Below, piece after piece: positions 10,263 through 21,710 of a DNA stretch of 64,000 bases; the stretch's first letter is position 1, and the number at the start of each line of letters is the position of its first letter. The notes beneath the pieces are model-generated. The model was not told the origin of the DNA. It worked only from the letters and a program-made list of their open reading frames with translations, and searched no databases. Made by a program: the position numbers and the translations under genes. Source of the DNA: Helicoverpa zea (lineage: Eukaryota > Arthropoda > Insecta > Lepidoptera > Noctuidae); NCBI RefSeq assembly GCF_022581195.2, contig NC_061463.1, forward strand, positions 8,494,001 to 8,558,000, written 5' to 3'.

Positions 10263-11570
10263 TTAACATTAAAAAATATTTTAAAGCACTGAGAGATCTT
10301 AGTTACAATAATGTTTTTAAGCAAACAGTTTTAAAGTTCTTCAAAAAGAGTTTGAACATCAAAACTACAATAGCTTCGGGACTTCGGTGTCTTCCAAAAC
10401 CGCGAGTGGACTACAAAAGCTTGGCAACTTAAAGCCGGTGAACTAAGCACAAGTTGTCATTGCTGTGGGCTCCAGGGCGATCCCATTTAAGTTTTATTGA
10501 ATAAGTTCCGAGCGATCACACTTTGCCGACAAATTAATAATGCAACTTACTTAAAAATAGTAATATCGGTTGAAAAAGAAGAAGCACGTTCTTAATAAAT
10601 ACTTCTACCTATAAAAAGATTTGAAAAGTTTCATAATTAACGATACCTAGCCTGCTATTTTTTGAACTCAACAACGTATTATAAACATCCCAAATAAGAC
10701 ACAATAGCAGCTATTTTTAACTAACCTTTGGGTCATAATAAAAATAATGATGGTCCCTTTACAACTTTTCAAGGAGCTCATGTCTATACAACTTAAGGCC
10801 GACCGATTAAAATTGAATTTAAGAATGGTGCTCTCGAACGAGGATTGGTGACCATTTATCTCATTGCCATGAGAAAAAACATTCATTAATTGAATTGCGG
10901 CTAAACCTTTGGTTACTAATTTCGATATACATACAAATATTAACGCTTTAAAATGATTTACGTACATTAAACTTGGAGCTAAAACCGACTATTTTGATAG
11001 GCTTACAAGGGGTAAGTTAGTAAAACAGATTACATAAATGTTTCCGCAGCTTGGCACTGCTTACGGATTGTAGCAACAGATTTATGGATTGTAACTGAAC
11101 TTAAGTGGGGTATCAAATATAAATGTTTGACGGCGCGGTTTGCTTATTGGCACAAAATCAAAGTAATTTAGTCTGGATCGTATTTATTACAGCTACTGAA
11201 TAGATATATCTCTAGCTGTTGATGTGAGATTTTGCTTTATAAGTAAACCTTTTTTGTGGAACGGCGACGGATTTCATACTCGTAGACATCGTTTACCTTG
11301 GCGACACGGCTGAAACTGACTTACATAAATCGTGTAGAATTTATCAAACTATCTTTGGGCTTCGCTCGCGGTCCCATATTCAAGAAACAACAAAAATATT
11401 GCACGTAGGTTAGGTATATAATAATCCAACATCATATTCGGATTGAAAATAAAAGATTCCACCGAATTGAGATGAGAGCCTCCTCCTTTTTGGGAAGTCG
11501 TTTATAATTCACTTATTCCTTTTCCAAAGTTATGAATTTCTATTATATATATTTTTTATATTGTCAACAG
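10263..11570. other. Intron of the phosphatase gene
   Basis: AT-rich sequence leading to the acceptor ttgtcaacag at 11561-11570. No other exon is supported here. Confidence 0.5.
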
Positions 11571-11695
11571 GATAAACACTACCTCTGTATAATGGCGTCG
11601 GACTCTCCAGATCAGAACTTGACGCAGTACTTCAGTTTATGCAACGACTTCATCCACGCCGCGAGGCTGAGGGACGGTAACGTCCTTATACACTG
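11571..11695 (+). CDS. DUSP22-like exon with DSPDQNL segment
   Basis: Acceptor ttgtcaacag, donor cactg|gtaag. It encodes 41 residues, DKHYLCIM through NVLIH, plus the first two bases of the catalytic Cys codon (TG). The Asp in ASDSPDQ is the expected general acid region. Confidence 0.88.
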
Positions 11696-14600
11696 GTAAG
11701 TACCTTATAACAACTCTATATGGATCTAGAGGTAATAAACTGAACATTTACGAAGTGCCTATCACAGTCCCGTGACCATTCTTGTGTGCGCCCCCGCTAC
11801 AATACCATAAAATCTTCCTAATTTAAAACCTCAGTTGGTTCTTGATTGTGATCTGCTGGCACAACCCCACACAGCATGCTATAAACATCAGCAATTTAAA
11901 ATTTAAATATTCCATTCCAAAGACAAGCTTAAAGGCAAGCTGTGAAGGGATAACATATCCAGTTATTTGGAAGATGAAATAGGTCAATCATATTTGGGAA
12001 GGTATTAATACCACCCTCCCTACGCTGAGTTCCTTCAGAAAGCAATCTCGTATTTTGCTAATATAGGAAGAGAACATAATGAAGCTATTCCTTTCATAGT
12101 AAAACTCATATCATAAACACTAACAAAATTGAATGTTCCGAAAATGAACTGACGATTTTTCTAAACGATTCCACCTACTATGTGATGTTATATAAACGGG
12201 ATTTCTTTTATCGCCTTATAAAATAAGAATATGAATTTTTCCCCGCCCATGTTATAAATTTCCACCCTTCTGACATCTCAGGGTCACCATTGCCCTTCCC
12301 TTTTCGGCGGTAATGCACTGAGCGTTGTTAAAAACATCGCTTTATTTATTTAGGGACCACTTTACTGAAATAGGTAGATGATCTGACGAATTAAAGTTAA
12401 AAACAAAGGAAGACGAAACGGAAGATAAATAAATAAGCTGGTATAGTAAGTTCAACTCAGTCGTGCGCGCGGCCTTATGTGTGGGTAACCCTTGTACATA
12501 TACAGTGACTTTGTGTGCGTGACAAGAGGTACAGTCGGGTACAAATACAGTTATTTAGGGGTTGTATACGGCTGTTTAAAGAAAAACGTTATTACGTAAT
12601 TTAATGTTTATTTATTTATAATGATTCTGAATCGCTACTTGAAAAATCAAATGATGAATTTTCGGATTCGCTACTCTTCAAGGTGAATTATAAATTCTGA
12701 CTCCATGTCAAAATGTCTATAGTATTCTTCTTTTTTCTTTTGTACATGTCGACAAGTATTATACCACATCCCTTCATCAATTTGACTTAAACGTTAATTT
12801 ATGAGTTTCATTATTTCCGTCTTATTTTGGTCGACATTATGCGAAGCAATATTATTTTTTAAAATTCCCCACACATTTTGTTTACATTATTATACTAGAT
12901 TATACGTTTTTTGTGTGATCAAGTGGAGATCAAAGGGGGAGGCCTATGTTCAGCAATGGACGTCCTATGGCTGAGATGATGATGATGATGATGATACGTT
13001 TTTTTACATTCTTAGTCCACACTTTTATTTATTGTCCGCGTACCCCGAGCTAGAAAATATGTAAGGAGTATTTAATTCATCTTAGATATTTCACCTCATT
13101 TATTTCTTAGATATTGTCAATGTCAATTTGAAAAGACGTATGAGAAAATAATGAAAAACTATATTTAGGTAATAATAAAAAGCTTTGAATGTTGTTTAAT
13201 TTTTTGAAACGCTTTACCTGACTCCTTAATAATTTCTTCGTGAATAACTAGTATTTTCGTAAACGACTGTACCCATAACAAAAAGCGATAAGAACACGTC
13301 ATCCTCGGACGACGTCACTGTCACACGAATGAAAGTTGTATATTTACAAGCCAACGCACACATAGGGCCGCGCGCAAATCTGAGTTGAACTATCATAACT
13401 TATGAATATTTACATAGGTCATTGAAAGTTACTTTTGAGATGACGGCATATATGTATAATGTGTGGAAGGAGAAAACATGCTGTACCTACTGATTCCGAA
13501 TAAAATTGGGATAAGGGCAAGAGGATGATGAAGTCAATCATCATCCTCTCGCTTAGGTCGCTGATACTCATAATTTTATTTAAGTCATAGGTAATCGAAG
13601 AGGAATTGATGAGTTCCATAATAAATACATTTATTTAACAGAATAAAAGTTGTCTACTCATAAATTTTCTGCTATTAATTAAGGAATTAACATTCTAACC
13701 TTTGAAAAGATATCGCTGTCCAGACCCCTATTATATTTCTCGGCCACCAATTAGGACATTCCTACCATATCATTGCGGCAACCCTTAAAATTCCTTTCAG
13801 TCCATCTGAAAGGAATTTTAGCCGATTATTTGGTCTCCATTTAAAGCCTTTTGAGTCGAAACTTTACTAAGAAAACGTTGGCGCCAAAGGCTGATAAATT
13901 GGAAACCTCTTGTATGACGGTAGATAGAATATTAATTTGAACGATTTTAAGGTCGTCGATAATGGACTCCATTTATAAAAGTTCACTGTCATCGATAAAG
14001 TTATAAGAAAAAATAACTTTCGATAGTGCAACCTTAATGAAGATACCATGAACAAACAATTTGACTGGATAAAAAAATCTATGGTCGCTTTCAACAAATG
14101 AGCTTATTACTAAATGTATCTGCGTAAATCCAAGTCTAAACTAAAAGCTTTATAATGCAATATTCGTGTCCAAAATATTAGAATAACTAATAACATGTCT
14201 GAAGTTCTGGAATAACTATTGGTCCTCAGGGATTGGCCGGTACTACTTATGAAAACATTCACATAATAGTTGGGGCGCGGCTCCATAATATAATAAATCA
14301 CGTTTACGTTATATATAAGCGTTGTGAACATGAGAACTTAGCAATACACTTATTTACTTCTTGGACAGATATATTACAGTTGTGAGAGCGTCAGTCTGTT
14401 TGTGGAGAGATATTAAATTCTGTATGTTTGTCGTAGAACTTCATGATGCGTTTGATATGATTAATTACTTCAGCAGGGCCAAGGTCTGCCGGGGCTGCGG
14501 GATTGTTCGAAAGAGTTACCGCGGCCCTGGTACATAAAAGGCCTACGAGGGAACATGACGGTTTTTAGTCAGTAAGAGTCTGACACTCCCTCACCGCTGC

Positions 14601-17600
14601 TAACCCACAGCGGGTGGGGTCATTTGATGATTTTTGACGTCGTTAAAAAAAAGTGGCCGTAAACGGCATCTACGGTCGGTAAGAGTAGGAATATGCTTTA
14701 CTTTTCTTGAATTGGGAGATTTAAGAAAAGTTGATGGTGTGAGTTGAGAGATGTGCAATTTGAAACAATGTTACCTACATCCTTTTTATGGTTCAACATG
14801 CCAAGATGGACTCAAGTTTGGTAAGAATGTCTCGGGTATTAAAGTACAGAAACTGATTCCGAAACATGCTTCATCACTGTCCCGACATTATTATTAATAT
14901 TTACGGTTACCCTTGACAGAATATAAGTATTTAAATCTTCTCATAAAAATAAGCATTTATCACAATGACAGTCCAAGATTACAAACGCTTTCCTTCGTTA
15001 GACACTAGTGACCAAGATAAACAGAAAGATACTTCAATTAAAAACTAAAACGCTGACATTTCAGCGAAGTTTTGATGAATCTTTGCAAGTAATTAATTTA
15101 TGAGTTGTATTTGTCTCTGAAAGGAAAAGGTCGTGCAACTATGTCGTCGTGAGCGATGGAACGTCGCTATTGATTAATAGCTAATCACACCGCCGCCGTG
15201 TCGGTTAATTACACAATTATCGCTCGGCGTTTGCTTCCCTAGCTCTGTTATACAAAGGTATTTATAATGTTGAAGTTTGAGACGAAGCATTTTTATAATA
15301 TTTAAGACAAAAAACGAGCTTATTTCTGTGTCAACGTATAGTGTTACAAAAATCGGAGCGTCCCCATTCGCTGTGTTAAATAATTTTACGAAATTAATTC
15401 TGGGAGGTAACAATATTATTATTATTCTTTATTGTACACAAAAACATTTAAAAACACACACAACACAGAGAAGACATGTACAAAGGCGAGCTTAACCCAG
15501 AACTGGGTTCGAGCGAGAGTAATTTTTGTCGAAAAAGGCAGGAACTTCTGGAGACGTTTGAGTAACTGAAGCGAGCAAAAAACCCTTCTGCTTACTTCTG
15601 CAACGTGTGAACCCCAGGATAAATGACAATCCATAATTACCCCCAAGTTCTTGACCGTATGGGATGGCAACGCTATCATATGACACATATCACAAGACAC
15701 ATATAACAATATCACATTTCGTAATCATTCTTATATTACCTTCGTTACCTTTTAAGGCGTAGTCTAATAAACCTGTAATTTTACAACATCTGCCAACCCT
15801 TATCTTAAAAATTAAAGCTGCCTTACCTACATGTAGCTAACAAAGCATGTAAAATGTGTGCCTAAAAATTTAGGTCACATTTAATACTCCAGTTAAGACC
15901 TACCTTTATATATCTTTTGGGTAAATTGGACTTAGTTTTTAAAGAACCCTCCTAATTAATGGAGACATTTCTTATGTTACCTACTTTATGTTTACCTCAA
16001 TAAAAAATCTTGAAAATGGCGAACAGCATGACAATCTTAAGAAAACATCGTAGCTACGCAAGTGGAGCAAGAAAGATTTTAATGACACATCATTTGCCGC
16101 AGCTCTGCTTACAACTTTAGAACTAGTGGGCAGCCTGCACCAGATAGTTAATGACGAAACTGTGGGTACTTACTTCTAGCTTATTTGTACATCTATGTAG
16201 ATACATAACTAGGTAAGTTACCACATAGTTGGTATTGCTTACATCATCATCCTCCGAGCCTTATTCCCAACTATGTTGGGGTCGGCTTCCAGTCTAACCG
16301 GATTCAGCTGAATACCAGTGCTTTACAAGAAGCGACTGCCTATCTGACCTCCTCAACCCAGTTACCCGGGCAACCCGATACTCCTTGGTTAGACTGGTGT
16401 CAGACTTACTGGCTTCTAACTACCCGTAACGACTGCCAAGGATGTTCAATGACAGCCGGGACCTACAGTTTAACGTGCCATCCGAAACACAGCCAATGGT
16501 GTCTAAGATATGCTTAGAAAGTACATACAAACTTAGAAAAGTTGCATTGGTACTTGCCTGACCTGGGATCGAACCCGCGCCCTCATACTTGAGAGGCTGG
16601 TCCTTTACCCACTAGGCCACCACGACTTATATTGGTATTGCTTACACATGTTTAGTAATTCGCCGATACGCTTAAAGTTTGGCAACTTCTCTAAGTAGGT
16701 GTATCTGCAATCGGTTCTGAAATCTCAGGTTTCCAGAGTTACGTTAATCTCACTCAAAGTGAGATATCTGGAATAATTTTGTAAATAATAAAAATTAAAC
16801 GTTAAAGCTTCTCAGTAATATAAGTCAGCTTGATTGAATGAATCTGCATTAAAAAGTTCTCACAAACTCATTTTTATTATTAATTCAATTTTTATTACCC
16901 CTTTTACTTAGAGACCATAGACCTGCTTTATAGAACCTCTTTACACAATTCCCTCGTCCCACAACTGAGGAGTCAGCGTACAATCTTGTCTCTGACTCAG
17001 CACTATGGCGCACCTTTCTCGGTCAAGTGTCACTCGCATCGCTTGCAGTTCAAGCCGATAGAAGCCGTGTTGGAGACACCCGCTATCTCTCGATGGCGAT
17101 CGACTTAGCTTGGATACATAGCCTTATCGGATAGGGATGTTGACGTTATATTTAGTATGCTCTCTGCCCTTTAAAATTTGTGGGGTCTCATTTTGAAATT
17201 TTAGTTTTGATCCCTCGCAGGCTTAGAATACAACGTTATTTCGACGTAGGTTGTTATAACGCGGGCAGTTGGATGTCCGCACGTTGTAATGCTCTTGTGC
17301 TAAGCTGCAGCTTAGATTAAACTGAAAAGCTACCTCAAAATAGAAAACCCTGACATGAGTAAAGACAATGTAGATGATATTAAGCAATTTATTTGTGAAC
17401 AGTCAAAGTTTCTTAAGGATTCAAGAATGGAAAGGAAAATGTCGATAAATAATTTTTGATTAAAAATTAATAATACCTACCTATATAATTTTATTAAATG
17501 TTGGGAAACATATTTAGTGAGACAACACTGAGTGTCTCGCAAATTAATATTTTTTTTTCCTTACATATAAAAGCCATAGATTTCCGCAAAGAAACGCCTG

Positions 17601-20600
17601 ATTCCATAATTATATTCTTTTCTCCCAGTCTAGCAGGGATGTCCCGCAGCGTGACAGTAGCGGTGGCGTACATAATGTCAGTGACTCCGCTGACGTGGCG
17701 CGAAGCTCTGAAGGTGGTGCGCGCCGGCAGGGCAGTCGCCAACCCCAACCTGGGCTTCCAGAGGCAGCTACAGGACTTCGAGACTTATAAACTCGTTGAG
17801 GTAAGAAGATTTTATGAATATCATGTCTATTTTCGCTGGCATTCTCTTTCCTTCGTAACTCTTTAGTAATTTGTGCTAGTGGTTAAATATTTATTTAATA
17901 TTTATTTCTATCCTCGATTTGAGTAAGCATTTAACTAAAGGTAAACAAACTTGTAAGGATTACTGCTTAAAATAAATATTCGATTGAGTAAGTAATTGTT
18001 GTATTTTCGTTGATTTGTAGCCGCATTTTATTTCTAAACTTAGTTTTAAAAAAATGTCCTATCAAATTCTTTATCCCTAGTTACTCAAATGGAGTACCTA
18101 CCTATGTAGAAAATCAAAACGAATACTTACAGGTACAAGTAGATGTATTATGTAGTCTCGGCGTCTGAACACTGAAACTATCTCCTTTATTACAAGTTGT
18201 TCCCGGGGGAATAAGGAAATATCCGGGCAGTAAATGGTTTGGTGGACATCCGTGAAAACGGGCAATATATCGCGGAAATATCAATCCGGTTTTCAGTTTA
18301 CTGTTCAATTTATTTATGCCATAAAAATAAAAAATGCTTTCCATGAAACAATTTGCTCTCCATGCTGTGAACAAGCTACATCTGTTTTCGAAATAATATG
18401 CTAATCTAGTCACTTCAGGAGATTCTAATATTATCATACTCCTTGAGTCGAATGCATAATCGGAAAGTGTGTATCGTGTGCGGAATTCCATATAAAACAC
18501 GTCCCACTTTAGTTGCTATCAAATGACGAGTTTTCACTTACTGCAATCAAATCTGAACCAAACAAACAGATTTTATTGAAAGCAAAAGCTTTTTACTCAT
18601 GTAGGGTATTACCTACGTCAGCGTTATTAACTTATGGATTAACATTTTTGATTTTTCAAAAATGTATATTTAAATATTTGTAGTATTTTACCCGAACATA
18701 AAGTGATTTTTATTTCAATTGGAAAAAATATATTCAATTATTGATTGTTAATAATCTTGTTGACAAAATAGATTTTTGTAGTTTAGATTGTCATTCGAAT
18801 TACCATACATACATAGAAGTAGGCAGTACAGCTGAATCACTTCATTAATTTCCCAGTGGAAGTCCAATACAACTTCCAACCAAACGATGGATAATATCCA
18901 TAAAAAACAGCTAACAAAACAAAAATAATACAATGTTTTTCCAAACCGCACATCCATACAATAACATCGTTGGTGTAAATCCAAGTAATTTATACGTTAG
19001 GCTAGCGACACAAGGTGGGATTGCGGCGCCTCGCGTGACACGCTCGCGTGTCTGTCCTCCCCCTAACCGCTCGCTGGCAGAAATTCGGAAAATATTCCCG
19101 TTTACCTACAACTACGAACTATCCTCGCTTTTGTAATATTATGTTATCAAGCACTTAGACTATTACGAGTAACGCTATTTACTTAGAAATTTTTTGGAAA
19201 CTCGAATGGAATTCTACCAAACCATTAAAGGTATTCCGAAAAGTAATAGTTCTAGTGAGGGTAATGAATCATTCGCGTGACCTGGTGGAATCGATATTTA
19301 GCCTATTTGTCAAGATTCGGCTTATTAGGTTCACTTACAATTACTTGGAATGATAGTATAGGCGCTGTCTGATTGATCGCTGTTCGATTATAGAAGGAAG
19401 AAATCCCTCTATTAGCAAAATATGAAAGGAAGTAGGACCCATTTTACTGTATCGACGGCTGGTCACATGACGCATACGGGTTAATTTATATGCGAACCGA
19501 GTAGCAATAAATCTACTTATAATAGAAAAGTCAGCACAACACAACCCATATTTGACCCACCCATGATTGTTCGATAAAATGGAGAATTGGGTCACATAGT
19601 CGCACAAAAACCGTCACTTTGGTATAATTCCATTTTAATCAAACAATAGGTTATATATTTAACTACATTACCGTTCGCAATTTAACTAAGTTTAGTTGTT
19701 CGTATTTCTAAAGGAAAGAAGACGATTGAAGGAGCGCTACCCGTCCTTAGCCTTAGCTGACAGAGACCTGTCAGAATGCCGCGTCATGCTGGACTCCTAC
19801 CAGACGATGCTCAACCAACGCACCATCTGCGAAGGGAAATGCGCCATGGGTCGACAATGTCCCACTGGTAATTATTAATACTAGCATTAAAAGAAGAAAC
19901 TTAGAAGTTGCTTAACGCCTTATATTCCTGAAGATTGTGCAGTACTTAGCGTCAAGAAAATTCCGTTCTCGAAAATTCTTTGAGCTTTTTGCTTAGAGAG
20001 AATTTATCAATGTCGCGCAAACTGTTAATCTTCAGCGAAAGAGCGGCTCCAAATGACTATTGTGACCTCTTTAGAGTGCTTTATAAGAAAACTATCGTTA
20101 TTCTCCTCACGTATTTGTACATAGTTCAATTTGGCGCTGTTAGGCCCAACGTAGTTTTAATTCAATCGCCAGAAGGCCTTTTAGCGAGGCCCACACTCTA
20201 ACATAATTCGATTTTGCTTCAGCAATCTTATATTAATATTGTTTGTATGTAAATTGTATGAGTAGTAAAAGGTTAAATATCCCCGTCTTTGATGTTTTCC
20301 AATAAGAGGGAATGTTTCTTTGATGCTTAATACGAAAAGAGCACTGTGGTTTCTTGGAATTCTATCTTTTCTCTTATAACGATTTTTCATGAAGACACTT
20401 ATGCAAACCCTTTGCTTAATAAACTGAAGTAGACACATAAAATTATTACAAAATTACATCCATTGGCATGTGTAAACAATGTAAATTAAACAGCTAAAAT
20501 TGTAAAGCACCATTCTCGCTCGTAATACAATGCTTCAAAGACTTGAAACCGTCTCCACGACAACGTAACACCCAGCACTGTTTGTGTCGATGTCATTGTG

Positions 20601-21710
20601 CGCACGGTCACCTCACTATAGCCGTATGTGTTGCCTTCTCTCACATCAGGGGTATGCAGAACAGGGTCGAAGCGACAGCCGCGACCGCGCAAGCCGTCAG
20701 TTGCCGCGGGCTCCGGGGAAAGCCCAGGGCTGAAGAGGTCCCCGTCTACCTTATCCACCACGTCCTCTATGTCAGGATACCGCCCAAGGTCTTCGCCGGC
20801 CGGACTTTATAGTTATACTGGAGGTTAGCATAACAAATATTATTTGTGCACTGAAAAATACTTCAGACGACAGGGATCAATTTCAAATTAAATTGTTCTG
20901 AAAATACCTGAGATCTTATTTGAATTGTTTGATGCCGGTGCCAAGGGATGTTGGTATTTAAGTCTATGTTTGGACTAACTTTGGGGACAAAAATGGAATT
21001 AGGAACTTGAAAAACATTAGCCATACTTATTCTATAGATACTCAAACGTAGTTCTTAGAAACTACATGACAAATGACTAGCGCTTTGACAACCATCAAAA
21101 GTCTTCACCTAAACAACAGGAACTCCATGTTGAACAATTGCTCATCTCTAAGAGCCCTGGTAACTTTGCAGCTCCGTCCCGCCCGACTCGCTCAACCTCA
21201 GGTCTAAGCGTGACGCGCGTGACGGACCCAGTGGGCGGCGGGACTGCCATGGCGGTGGGCGGCACGGAGTACTCTCGGAGACGCGCCGCCTCTGCGCCTG
21301 CGACGCCGGCGCTCTCGCCTGCCTCCTCGCCGCCCGGATCGCCGCATCGAGCACCGCACAGGTAAGAAACATAGTTCATATTAAGCTGGAATTCATACAC
21401 ATAACAGTAGGATATATACCTATATAGGAAGTTGTTGATTTTCAATTTAAGTACTAGCATAAGAACCAACTACCAAGATCGTTAAGCATACCTATGCGTT
21501 CAATTTCGCTAACAATCTTTGATTTGGTCCAGGTCAAATGTAGGTTTAAAATAATTGTCACCTTATATGTAACCACAAGAAAATGTTATTCAAAATCATC
21601 ATTAATTTTTGTTTGAGCATGTTTAATTTTCCCATTTCATGTGACCTTATTATAGGCACAGCTGCGCTTGGGTGATACCCTCGGTGCAGTGGGACCCCGA
21701 TTCGATGTGA
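11571..21710 (+). CDS. DUSP22/JKAP-like dual-specificity phosphatase (partial, six exons)
   Basis: A protein tyrosine/serine phosphatase of the small atypical DUSP group, which acts on JNK and other kinase pathways in animals. Exons joined: 11571-11695, 17629-17800, 19714-19867, 20650-20823, 21172-21361, 21656-21710 (290 codons including stop, all phases consistent). The N-terminal part of the catalytic domain, with the usual MGNGM myristoylation start, was not found in the window. Seen: ADS-equivalent MASDSPDQNLTQYF, active site HCLAGMSRS, then RAGRAVANPNLGFQRQLQ, all characteristic of DUSP22 and its close relative DUSP15. A Cys-rich segment ICEGKCAMGRQCPTG and a long Ser/Pro/Arg-rich tail follow, as in the insect orthologue (Drosophila CG10089 from memory). 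The GC-rich exons stand out from AT-rich introns. Alternative 3' exon use is possible (see 23944-24030). Confidence 0.88.
12931..12992 (+). repeat. 5'-truncated RTE-like LINE end
   Basis: Reads WRSKGEAYVQQWTSYG, TGA, then (GAT)n. This is the same C-terminal motif as at 9391-9462, more diverged. Confidence 0.72.
13485..13558. repeat. LINE-tail fragment with a perfect inverted repeat
   Basis: aaattgggataagggcaagagg resembles the LINE tail at 35200-35235 (aattgggataagagcag). It runs into gaggatgatga, a six-base spacer, and the exact complement tcatcatcctc, so the tail is mirrored. Confidence 0.5.
13786..13820. repeat. Perfect 15-bp stem hairpin
   Basis: taaaattcctttcag, loop tccat, ctgaaaggaatttta. 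Both arms are exact complements. Function is unknown; it may be a tiny palindromic element or a structured intronic RNA. Confidence 0.6.
14470..14660. repeat. Dispersed lepidopteran repeat fragment
   Basis: Contains aaaggcctacgagggaacat, gtcagtaagagtctgacac and ctaacccacagcgggtgggg. I recognise this from many moth and butterfly introns as part of a high-copy repeat; the family name is not known to me. Confidence 0.5.
15486..15690 (-). pseudogene. Non-LTR reverse transcriptase fragment
   Basis: The minus strand reads NLGVIMDCHLSWGSHV, then SLQLLKRLQKFLPFSTKI. This is the post-catalytic RT region (NLGV...LSW...H) of jockey/CR1-like LINEs. It is bounded by unrelated sequence, short and non-autonomous. 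Confidence 0.7.
16229..16243. repeat. Target-site duplication of SINE, left
   Basis: ttggtattgcttaca, identical to 16632-16646. Confidence 0.85.
16244..16631 (-). mobile_element. Full-length tRNA-derived SINE
   Basis: Read on the minus strand it opens with gtggcctagtgggtaaagga (A box) and ggttcgatccc (B box), as in a tRNA gene. A roughly 300-bp body follows, ending gttgggaataaggctcgg and a GATGATGATG tail. A perfect 15-bp target duplication flanks it. The same family appears split at 2094-2142/7622-7787 and truncated at 37983-38135. The tail resembles that of local LINEs, suggesting mobilisation by one of them. Confidence 0.88.
16632..16646. repeat. Target-site duplication of SINE, right
   Basis: ttggtattgcttaca; see 16229-16243. 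Confidence 0.85.
17629..17800 (+). CDS. DUSP22-like exon with the catalytic P-loop
   Basis: Acceptor tctcccag, donor gttgag|gtaaga. T completes the catalytic Cys codon, then LAGMSRS supplies the P-loop Arg. The rest reads VAVAYIMSVTPLTWREAL and RAGRAVANPNLGFQRQLQ, the most conserved stretch of the family. Ends in phase 0. Confidence 0.93.
17801..19713 (+). other. Phosphatase intron
   Basis: AT-rich. Contains a GC-richer block at 19010-19090 (cgcgtgacacgctcgcgtgt, partly self-complementary) with no supported exon. Confidence 0.55.
19714..19867 (+). CDS. DUSP22-like exon with Cys-rich segment
   Basis: Acceptor tttctaaag, donor cccactg|gtaatt. It encodes ERRRLKERYPSLALADRD, then ICEGKCAMGRQCPTG. 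The four cysteines in 12 residues could bind metal, which is inference. Starts phase 0, ends phase 1. Confidence 0.85.
19868..20649 (+). other. Phosphatase intron
   Basis: No repeat or exon identified. Confidence 0.5.
20650..20823 (+). CDS. DUSP22-like exon, Ser/Arg/Pro tail part 1
   Basis: Acceptor tctcacatcag, donor actggag|gttagc. Reads VCRTGSKRQPRPRKPSVAAG, then LKRSPSTLSTTSSMSGYRP. Enters and leaves in phase 1. Basic and Ser-rich, likely disordered and phosphorylated. Confidence 0.8.
21172..21361 (+). CDS. DUSP22-like exon, Ser/Pro/Ala tail part 2
   Basis: Acceptor actttgcag, donor gcacag|gtaaga. In the phase set by the previous exon it reads APSRPTRSTSGLSVTRVTD and ends PASSPPGSPHRAPH. 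Very GC-rich compared with flanks. Ends in phase 2. A second frame is also open through the exon but does not join upstream. Confidence 0.78.
21656..21710 (+). CDS. DUSP22-like terminal coding exon
   Basis: Acceptor ccttattatag at the end of a weak pyrimidine tract. Joined in phase 2 it reads RHSCAWVIPSVQWDPDSM then TGA at 21708-21710. The codon choice is GC-ending like the other exons, which supports it as the usual last exon. Terminal placement is inferred. Confidence 0.65.

Larger units (their letters stand above)
11696..17628 (+). other. 5.9-kb phosphatase intron
   Basis: It separates TG from T of the catalytic cysteine codon. It holds the RTE tail at 12931-12992, hairpins at 13500 and 13786, a repeat at 14470-14660, an RT fragment at 15486-15690 and the full SINE at 16244-16631. 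Otherwise it is AT-rich without exons. Confidence 0.6.

Noticed and set aside
16560..16631. Possible tRNA gene on minus
   Set aside because: It is the head of a SINE: a roughly 300-bp body, microsatellite tail and 15-bp target duplication belong to the same unit.
20543..20812. 89-aa open frame overlapping a phosphatase exon
   Set aside because: Alternative frame of exon 20650-20823; it stops before the donor and does not join neighbours.
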